Assembly: GCF_017114985.1 (NCBI RefSeq)
Contig: NZ_JABXKP010000074.1
Location: 62,001 to 126,000, forward strand
Direction of reading: 5' to 3'
Length of the DNA: 64,000 bases
DNA from: Nostoc sp. JL33
Lineage (GTDB): Bacteria > Cyanobacteriota > Cyanobacteriia > Cyanobacteriales > Nostocaceae
Shown: piece by piece, positions 38,186-43,451 of the stretch
Layout: the number at the start of each line of letters is the position of its first letter
Numbering within the stretch: position 1 is the stretch's first letter
Translations under genes and position numbers: made by a program
Notes under the pieces: model-generated
Database searches by the model: none
Told to the model about the DNA's origin: nothing
Seen by the model: only the letters and a program-made list of their open reading frames with translations

Positions 38186-38312
38186 GTGGCAGAGCGGGAA
38201 TCGAACCCGCGACATCCGGCTTAACAGGCGATAACCCTAATTCGTCGGCCTTTTCAGGCAAGGTGTGAATAAGGATGTTTTTCGGCGCTCTACCAAACTG
38301 AGCTACCTGCCA
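38186..38312 (-). ncRNA. tRNA-Y RNA chimera unit B (tRNA-Asn(GUU)-like body)
   Basis: 127 nt. The tRNA parts are complete: acceptor TGGCAGG/TCTGCCA, TA at 8-9, D-arm GCTC-AGTTTGGTA-GAGC with the GG pair, and T-arm GCGGG-TTCGATT-CCCGC. G26 is followed by CCG, then the Y-like module, then GC-CTGTTAA-GCCGG. If the module is removed, CCGGC pairs perfectly with GCCGG around the loop CTGTTAA, the exact anticodon loop of tRNA-Asn. The module has CCTTATTC pairing with GAAT-T-AGGG, closed by GCC-TGAAAA-GGC, and GGCCGACGAA in the 3' strand. G-1 faces C73. CCA is not encoded. C73 rather than G73 argues against a functional tRNA-Asn. Confidence 0.85.
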
Positions 38313-38376
38313 CATGGAAATTTTGGATTTTGGATTTTAGATTTTGGATTGAATCTTAAATCTAAAATTATTTGGT
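38313..38376. repeat. AT-rich spacer repeat between RNA units B and C
   Basis: GGATTTTGGATTTTAGATTT followed by TGGATTGAAT and a TAAATCTAAAATTA stretch. A nearly identical spacer lies between C and D (38499-38562). The matching spacers suggest that C and D arose by tandem duplication including their flanks. On the minus strand they would be single-stranded linkers accessible to processing RNases. Confidence 0.75.
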
Positions 38377-38498
38377 GTAGCGGAGCGGGATTTGAACCCG
38401 CGACCTCTCGAACCCTAATCGATAACCCTAATTCGTCGGCCTTTTCAGGCAAGGGGTGAACAAGGATGTTTAGCGCTCTACCTCTGAGCTATCCGCCA
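38377..38498 (-). ncRNA. tRNA-Y RNA chimera unit C
   Basis: 122 nt. Acceptor TGGCGGA/TCCGCTA (one G-U), D-arm GCTC-AGAGGTA-GAGC, T-arm GCGGG-TTCAAAT-CCCGC. The Y-like module (CCTTGTTC with GAAT-T-AGGG, apical GCC-TGAAAA-GGC) separates CT from CGA-TTAGGGT-TCGAG. Joined, CTCGA pairs perfectly with TCGAG around a 7-base loop with U33 and an AGG triplet at 34-36 (Pro-like). G-1 faces C73. The acceptor stem could extend by two more pairs, after which CCA is encoded (TACA-CCA). AT-rich spacers of about 65 bp separate it from B and D. Confidence 0.85.
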
Positions 38499-38562
38499 CA
38501 TGAAAATTTTGGATTTTAGATTTTAGATTTTGGATTGAATCTAAAATCTAAAATTAATTGGT
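38499..38562. repeat. AT-rich spacer repeat between RNA units C and D
   Basis: Second copy of the B-C spacer (GGATTTTAGATTTTAGATTT then TGGATTGAATCTAAAATCTA). It has the same length, 64 bp. Confidence 0.75.
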
Positions 38563-38683
38563 GTAGTGGAGCGGGAATCGAACCCGCGAATGCTCGTTTT
38601 TTACGATAACCCTCAATTCGTCGGCCTTTGCAGGCAAGGGGTGAATAAGGATATTAAGCGCCTTACCACTTGGCTACCCACCA
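38563..38683 (-). ncRNA. tRNA-Y RNA chimera unit D
   Basis: 121 nt. Acceptor TGGTGGG/TCCACTA, D-arm GCC-AAGTGGTAA-GGC (as in tRNA-Gln/Glu), T-arm GCGGG-TTCGATT-CCCGC, variable loop CATTC. The Y-like module (CCTTATTC with GAAT-TG-AGGG; apical GCC-TGCAAA-GGC) separates CT from CGT-AAAAA-ACGAG. Joined, CTCGT pairs with ACGAG, but the loop is all A with no U33, so this unit cannot decode. Its acceptor stem can extend by two pairs and is followed by CCA, as in C. This unit shows best that the tRNA fold is kept while decoding is lost. Confidence 0.85.
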
Positions 38684-38716
38684 CATGACAATTTAAAACT
38701 CAGCACTCAATTTGCT

Positions 38717-38844
38717 GTAGCGGAACAGGATTTTTACCTGCACCTCCAGAAGTTCGATCAAGGGTGTTTAAGTTATATGCGATAACCCTCAATATGTCGC
38801 CCCTTCCGGGTAAGGTGGGCGCTCTGCGATTTGAGCTATCCGCT
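38717..38844 (-). ncRNA. tRNA-Y RNA chimera unit E, promoter-proximal and degenerate
   Basis: 128 nt. The acceptor stem TAGCGGA/TCCGCTA is perfect, the D-stem is GCTC/GAGC, and the T-stem is GCAGG/CCTGT. But the D-loop (AAATCGCA) has lost GG, and the T-loop (TAAAAAT) has lost TTC-R-A, so the elbow contact should not form. The module keeps its apical hairpin (ACC-CGGAAG-GGG), then GCGACATATTGAGGGTTAT, but the CCTTATTC strand is missing before it. An alternative stem GTTAT-CGCAT-ATAAC follows. G-1 and C73 are retained. It may be a decaying copy or a differently folded leader element. Confidence 0.6.
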
Positions 38845-38888
38845 ACTGGTGAAAGCTAACTCCCTAATGAAAGTTGGCTTGTATTATT

Positions 38889-38917
38889 AATGTAGTATAT
38901 GTATTATCTATTGTCAA
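38889..38917 (-). promoter_or_regulatory. Sigma-70-type promoter of the Y RNA array and Ro60
   Basis: On the minus strand, a consensus -35 TTGACA (38917-38912) is followed by a 17-base spacer and the -10 element TACATT (38894-38889). Initiation near 38882 would put the first RNA unit (E) about 38 nt into the transcript. No terminator was seen between the units or before Ro60, so one precursor could carry E-D-C-B-Ro60-A. Confidence 0.7.
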
Positions 38918-39264
38918 GGGTCTGGCAAGCTAATGCGCGAATCATTGCTTTGGAAAGAGAAGTCTGAGCGGCACAAGCAAGCCGTCGCTGAGAATTTAGG
39001 GGGGATATTATCCGAGATGTATTGCGATCGCTCTGGTTAAAACCCTTTTATTTTCTCTAGGAAAAAACTTATGTGCGTAGTTTACCGCCGTAGGCATCGC
39101 ACACAAATAGTCACATAAGCAGAAGGGCGATCAGGGTATAACACCTAGCGACTAAAGGTTTTGCCGACAAATTTGCCGCAACTTTGCCAAAAGATACAAA
39201 AAAGTACCCAAATTTTTGCCAATATAATATATTATTTCCTAAAATTCACTTGGCAAAAATCGGT
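38918..39264. other. Intergenic region upstream of the Ro60 array
   Basis: A 35-codon open stretch at 38933-39040 (MRESLLWKEKSERHKQAVAEN...) looks like a gene relic and is not called as a gene. A short copy of the dispersed repeat (TTTACCGCCGTAGGCATCGC) lies at 39075-39100. The sequence just before the next gene is AT-rich and probably holds its promoter. Confidence 0.45.
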
Positions 39265-39987
39265 ATGAGTGAAAAACCGATAGAAGGTAACGGTAAGGCT
39301 TTTCTCGTTCTACTTTTGCCCATCTCGTTTTTGATTATTTTCCTGATTACTACTTGGAGAATTTTACTGGCAGCAATTTTGCTGGTAATTGGCTTCAAGG
39401 TTTGGCAGGAATATCAATGGCAACAGTGGACTGTGCGAGTTAACCCAATTTTTCATCAGTTGGTTCGCGAAAATCAGGGCAGAATTACGCCAATGGACTT
39501 GGCAATCAGGGGCAATTTTCCTGGAACAACGGCAAAACGCTACTTGGATAGTAAAGCCTCGGAATTTGGTGCGAGTATACTCAACTCTGAAGATGCAGGG
39601 CAGTCTTATTACTTTATAACTGCCAGCATTCTCGGTAATATTCTTGACAGTAGTGAGCCTGTTAAAGAACTTCCTGCTCAACCAGTTACTACAACTGCGC
39701 GATCGCTCTTAGCACCACCACCAACCCCACAGGAGGAATCAGAAACCGAATCACTTCCACAGCCAACCCATGATCAAGCTAAACGATCGCTGGAAAAACA
39801 GTTAATTTTTGGCTCTCTGATCCAATCTGAACTTGCCAAACGGCTAAATGTCTATTCCAGTACGGTTTATAAACGGCGAAATGATCCAGAGTTTCCAGAG
39901 TGGAGTCGCAGCAAAGACCCTGATGGTATTGCCTGGTCATACTCGGAAAAAACTAAAGAGTTTTTCCCAGTGGAGGAAGAAGGTTAA
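39265..39987 (+). CDS. Membrane-anchored conserved cyanobacterial protein with HTH-like C-terminus
   Basis: About 240 residues from ATG 39265 (MSEKPIEGNG). Two closely spaced hydrophobic segments (about residues 11-42) anchor it. Residues about 60-115 (FHQLVRENQGRITPMDLAIRGNFPGTTAKRYLDSKASEF) look like a winged-helix/HTH unit. A Pro/Glu-rich linker follows. The C-terminal QLIFGSLIQSELAKRLNVYSSTVYKRRNDPEF has a second HTH-like pattern. The upstream open frame (39184-39264) is less likely coding. The function is unknown; two DNA-binding-like regions on a membrane anchor suggest a regulatory role, which is inference. Confidence 0.65.
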   Translation: MSEKPIEGNGKAFLVLLLPISFLIIFLITTWRILLAAILLVIGFKVWQEYQWQQWTVRVNPIFHQLVRENQGRITPMDLAIRGNFPGTTAKRYLDSKASEFGASILNSEDAGQSYYFITASILGNILDSSEPVKELPAQPVTTTARSLLAPPPTPQEESETESLPQPTHDQAKRSLEKQLIFGSLIQSELAKRLNVYSSTVYKRRNDPEFPEWSRSKDPDGIAWSYSEKTKEFFPVEEEG

Positions 39988-40005
39988 ACAATTCAAAATT
40001 CAAAA

Positions 40006-41151
40006 TTAGAATTTTTGAATTTTTGTTTGTAAACCCACAGCTTCGTTGATGGAAGTTAATCCGCTTTCTTCTAGCTTGGAAAGTAAACCTGCGAGAATTC
40101 GGCGTACCATCAGTGGGCCTTCGTAAATCCAGCCTGTGTAAACCTGGATCAGGCTAGCACCAGCAGTAATTTTCTCCCAAGCATCTTCAGGAGAAAAGAT
40201 GCCACCAACGCCAATAATTGGGATTTGTCCTTGAGTTTGCTGCCAAATAAAACGAATTATCTCGGTGGAGCGATCGCGCAATGGTTCACCGCTAATTCCG
40301 CCAGCTTCATCCTGGGGTGATTTGCCCGTTTGGTCAATTATCTGGGTTTTTAGTCCATCACGGCGGATAGTGGTGTTAGTGGCGATAATTCCCGCCAATT
40401 GGTAGGTTTTAGCAAGAGTTATAATGTCAGCGATCGCTGACCATTCTAAATCTGGCGCTATCTTCACAAAAATTGGTTTTTGTGTAGTATTTTCTTGTTG
40501 CAATAAATCTAAGATGGCACTGAGCATAGAAGCATCTTGGAGCGATCGCAACCCCGGTGTATTGGGGGAAGAGACATTAACAACAAAATAGTCTCCCAAA
40601 TCCTTGAGGTAGCGAAAACTATCAAGATAATCCTGTGCAGCTGCTTCTAGGGGAGTTATCTTAGATTTACCCAAATTTATTCCTATGGGTATTGGCTGGG
40701 TTAACTTCTGTTTTTCCTCTGCCAAAAGTGCCGCCATTGCTGCTGCACCGCGATTATTAAAGCCCATCCGATTGAGAGCAGCTTTATCCAACGGCAAGCG
40801 AAACAAACGGGGACGGGGATTTCCCGGCTGTGCGTGAAAAGTTACAGTTCCTAATTCTGCAAAGCCAAAACCCAGGTTAGACCAAATACCAGCAGCGACT
40901 CCATCCTTATCAAACCCAGCTGCTAACCCTACGGGATTAGGAAAGTTTAGTCCAAACAAATTCTGTTCTAGGCGTGAATCGTACAGACATAAGGACTGCT
41001 TTAGGCGTTGGTTTACCCAACTAGCAGGGGGGCGATCGCCTGTTTGGGATAGCCAGCTAAAATTGCGAATCGTCTGCTGGTGCAACCACTCTGAATCAGT
41101 TTTTACCACATTAAACAAAAGCGGACGAATGGCAAATTTATAAATATCCAT
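40006..41151 (-). CDS. pyrD: Dihydroorotate dehydrogenase (quinone), class 2
   Basis: A 381-residue FMN enzyme that oxidises dihydroorotate to orotate in pyrimidine synthesis, passing electrons to quinone at the membrane. The N-terminal extension that anchors class 2 enzymes is present. [13 protein letters not shown] and [23 protein letters not shown] are FMN-site motifs, [15 protein letters not shown] holds the catalytic Ser, and IIATNTTI and [15 protein letters not shown] complete the barrel. The length is typical. The stop codon is 19 bp from the end of the convergent membrane protein gene. Confidence 0.97.
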   Translation of the reverse strand: MDIYKFAIRPLLFNVVKTDSEWLHQQTIRNFSWLSQTGDRPPASWVNQRLKQSLCLYDSRLEQNLFGLNFPNPVGLAAGFDKDGVAAGIWSNLGFGFAELGTVTFHAQPGNPRPRLFRLPLDKAALNRMGFNNRGAAAMAALLAEEKQKLTQPIPIGINLGKSKITPLEAAAQDYLDSFRYLKDLGDYFVVNVSSPNTPGLRSLQDASMLSAILDLLQQENTTQKPIFVKIAPDLEWSAIADIITLAKTYQLAGIIATNTTIRRDGLKTQIIDQTGKSPQDEAGGISGEPLRDRSTEIIRFIWQQTQGQIPIIGVGGIFSPEDAWEKITAGASLIQVYTGWIYEGPLMVRRILAGLLSKLEESGLTSINEAVGLQTKIQKF

Positions 41152-41165
41152 TAGCTTTTAGAAAA

Positions 41166-41205
41166 CTGTATTTGCTTTTCAAGAAAATTACCCACTTAGG
41201 CATAG
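41166..41205. repeat. 40-bp copy of the GNAT relic at 42709-42748
   Basis: TGTATTTGCTTTTCAAGAAA followed by ATTACCCACTT-GGCAT-type sequence is shared nearly perfectly with 42711-42748. It lies just upstream of the pyrD start, so a fragment of the acetyltransferase gene seems to have been duplicated here. Confidence 0.8.
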
Positions 41206-41334
41206 TTACATAAAAAATACCCTCACTTACGGGTAAGGGTATTGGAATATTACTATGTATGAGATATCCTTGTTTTGTCAGTTTGGCAGAATGTAATAGC
41301 CCAAAGGGTTACAGGGCTTTAGTTTCTAATTTGT

Positions 41335-41386
41335 TATAAAATAAAGCCTCAAACCTTTATGAAATCAAAGTCTCAGAGTTTGGCTT
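41335..41386 (-). terminator. Probable terminator of the PEP-CTERM gene
   Basis: On the minus strand, AAGCC-AAAC and GTTT-GA-GGCTT form an imperfect stem followed by TATTTTAT. It lies about 70 bp past the stop codon. Confidence 0.45.
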
Positions 41387-41455
41387 CCATTATTGTTTTC
41401 CGAGAGTGACAAAACAGGGATAAAACAGTTCTTTAGCTGTGTAACAACGACGAAT

Positions 41456-42181
41456 TTATTCTGCTTGCGAGGCTTTTTGCTTGCGCTTGATCATCCATCC
41501 CATGACACCAGCAACTGCTATAGCACTAAGAGTACTGGGTTCAGGAACAGAGGTAAGCGCTAGTTTCGTTCTGAAGATGGCATAATTGCGATCGCTGCTA
41601 GAGTCGTAGTCCAGCGAGTCATGCCATATAAACTTTGCTTGCGAAGATATACCTGGAATCGTACCCCAAGGACCAGTTCCTTGGGCAGCCGACACCTGTG
41701 GGATCTTCCAAGTTGCGCTACCTATTTCGCCAGCGACAGTTGTTAATAAAGGAACATCACCAAACTCACCTGGATTTGCACCACTAGCAATTTTGTATAC
41801 CCAATCGCTAGTATTTGATAAGAGGGAACCGCCACCAGCCAATGTGAAGTCGCCTATCCAGGATTGATTGAAGCCATCATCCCAAGCTAGGACATACAAG
41901 TAGTCTCCGTTATTGGCGTTGAAATTGAAGGTTTCAGGCAAAGACCAGTTATATTCGCCAGGATTGCCAGATGCACCCTTCTCGTTTCTACCAACAAATG
42001 TCAACCCGCTACCGTCCGCTTGACCGTAGTAAAGACCATAATGGTTATCTGCTGTGAGCGTTGCTGTAATATTGACAGCGTGCGCCGAAGTTGTTCCAGT
42101 TAACAATAAAGCAACTGATCCTAACATCCCTGTTAGCCCAAGTTTGAGAGAATTAGGATTTGAAATGAAAGTAAAACTCAT
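41456..42181 (-). CDS. PEP-CTERM sorting domain protein
   Basis: A 241-residue exported protein from ATG 42181 (MSFTFISNPNS). A signal peptide covers about residues 1-35 and ends in TTSAHA. A beta-rich body follows (WSLPETFNFNANNGDYLYVLAWDDG, WIGDFTLAGGG). The C-terminus has VPEPSTL, a hydrophobic helix (SAIAVAGVMGWMI) and KRKQK, the PEP-CTERM signal recognised by exosortase. Such proteins are released to or anchored at the cell surface or exopolysaccharide. No exosortase gene is in the window. The function of the body is unknown. Confidence 0.88.
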   Translation of the reverse strand: MSFTFISNPNSLKLGLTGMLGSVALLLTGTTSAHAVNITATLTADNHYGLYYGQADGSGLTFVGRNEKGASGNPGEYNWSLPETFNFNANNGDYLYVLAWDDGFNQSWIGDFTLAGGGSLLSNTSDWVYKIASGANPGEFGDVPLLTTVAGEIGSATWKIPQVSAAQGTGPWGTIPGISSQAKFIWHDSLDYDSSSDRNYAIFRTKLALTSVPEPSTLSAIAVAGVMGWMIKRKQKASQAE

Positions 42182-42643
42182 TTGCTCTCCAAAAAAGCTC
42201 AAATTTAGTTTGTCCAGACGTCCATCCTCGGACAACACAAATATATTATTGCTAAAAATACTTAGTATCAATCGCTAATTGAGCTTTTTACCAAATCAAC
42301 ATAATATCAACATCATGTATAATTTATTCTTTTATAAAATTAAATATATTTAAGCTATTTACCAGGGTTGCAGCTTTTTTAGAGTGTCTTTAGTTAAAAT
42401 AAAGTTTTTATAAAGTTATAAATGTTTAGGATTGACGCACTGTACAAACGAATCATCTTGTGAATCTAACGTAAATATGTCGTTTCAGCCGTTTACCAAC
42501 TATCCTCTGTTAGTCGCGTAGGCTAGCAAGAACCGCAGGCATCGCAAAAATATAGTTGAAAAATCTGATTAAAAGCCTTGAAAAGCATACCTGCTATTTC
42601 GGCTTTTCTGTGGATGCGTAAGTCCTAATGTTTACTATTGAGC
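42182..42643. other. Intergenic region with a dispersed repeat
   Basis: It is AT-rich and holds the PEP-CTERM gene promoter region. A variant of the dispersed repeat (GCGTAGGCTAGCAAG then AACCGCAGGCATCGC) is at 42516-42545. AAAAGCATACCTGCTATTTC near 42585 is followed by CGGCTTTTCTG and can form a short hairpin with AAAAGCC. Confidence 0.5.
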
Positions 42644-42781
42644 TGTGTAGGGGTTCATCTTGAGACATTAGAGTTTCAAGCTAAGGAATTTTATGAATCT
42701 CAAGGCTACACTGTATTTGCTTTTCAAGAAAATTACCCACTTGGGCATAAAAGATACTTCATGCAAAAGTTATTTAACTAA
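42644..42781 (+). pseudogene. C-terminal relic of a GNAT acetyltransferase
   Basis: The frame reads LETLEFQAKEFYESQGYTVF...ENYPLGHKRYFMQKLFN and stop. FQAKEFYESQGY and YPLGHKRYFMQK are the end of a common GNAT type. The N-terminal two thirds are missing. Part of it is duplicated at 41166-41205. Confidence 0.75.
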
Positions 42782-42878
42782 TTCTGTGAGTTGAAATCCC
42801 CGTTATAAAACTTAATGACGTTAGCGAGTCCGCGAACGTCATTACGAATTACGAATTATTTTAAGTAGACTGCCGCGC

Positions 42879-43205
42879 TTAATCTTTAGCTTGTCGGAGT
42901 TCATCTTTAGCTTGTCGGAGTTCATCTTTAGCTTGTCGGAGTTCTTCTTTAGTTAGCCGCACTTCTTCAGCAATCTGCCGTATTTCTTCGGCAGAATTTC
43001 TCATTTCTTCAGCAAGCTGCCGGGTTTCTTCGGCAGAATTTCTCATTTCTTCAGCAAGCTGTCGCTGCTCTTCTTGTGAGAGCCTGAAATCTTCAGCAGA
43101 CTCTCGATCCTTCTCTTCTAAGAGCCTGCTACCTTCAGCAGACTCTCGCTTTTCCTCTGAGACTTGTCTCTGCTCCTCTTGAGCATTGGACGAAGTTTCG
43201 CCCAT
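42879..43205 (-). CDS. Highly charged repetitive coiled-coil protein
   Basis: A 108-residue protein from ATG 43205 with GGGAA ahead of it. After MGETSSNAQ it is almost entirely 10-13-residue variants of EEQRQLAEEMRNSAEE and, at the C-terminus, three near-identical ELRQAKD units (21-bp tandem DNA repeats, 42880-42945). It is predicted to be one long charged helix or coiled coil with no Cys and few aromatic residues. The function is unknown. The open frame upstream to 43262 starts with TTG and is less likely. Similar Glu/Arg-rich proteins occur in Nostocales. Confidence 0.55.
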   Translation of the reverse strand: MGETSSNAQEEQRQVSEEKRESAEGSRLLEEKDRESAEDFRLSQEEQRQLAEEMRNSAEETRQLAEEMRNSAEEIRQIAEEVRLTKEELRQAKDELRQAKDELRQAKD

Positions 43206-43451
43206 TTCCCTAGCACTCCATAATCTAACTTCAACGAACCCCTTAGCTAGAACTTTCAGCAAACACCCCTGGCAATATTACTCAGGATGCTTTTCTGGGC
43301 ATTTCATATATTACCTTAATTTTCCCGGTATCTGGAAAACCTCAGTTCCATTCCCTAGTAGGAGAGGGCTGGGGGGTTAGGTTTAGCGTTGACTTTTCCA
43401 TATAACGTGAAAAGTCAGATATATTACAAGCTATGTTAACCAATAAATCAG

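Larger units (their letters stand above)
41152..41455. other. Intergenic region between pyrD and the PEP-CTERM gene
   Basis: It contains an 8-bp stem hairpin (AATACCCT...AGGGTATT, about 41216-41243), a 40-bp copy of GNAT relic sequence (41166-41205), and the putative terminator of the PEP-CTERM gene (41335-41386). Confidence 0.6.

Noticed and set aside
38186..38498. Ordinary tRNA-Asn and tRNA-Pro genes, or tRNAs with a group I intron
   Set aside because: The insert is only about 55 bases and lies in the anticodon stem, not at the U34/A35 loop site of cyanobacterial group I introns. It has none of the P/Q/R/S core. The discriminator base is wrong for Asn, and unit D has no anticodon.
38186..38844. 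Regularly spaced repeats (units B-E with similar spacers) as a CRISPR array
   Set aside because: Units are over 120 bp, differ from each other, fold as tRNA-like bodies, and the spacers are repeats themselves. No cas gene is near.
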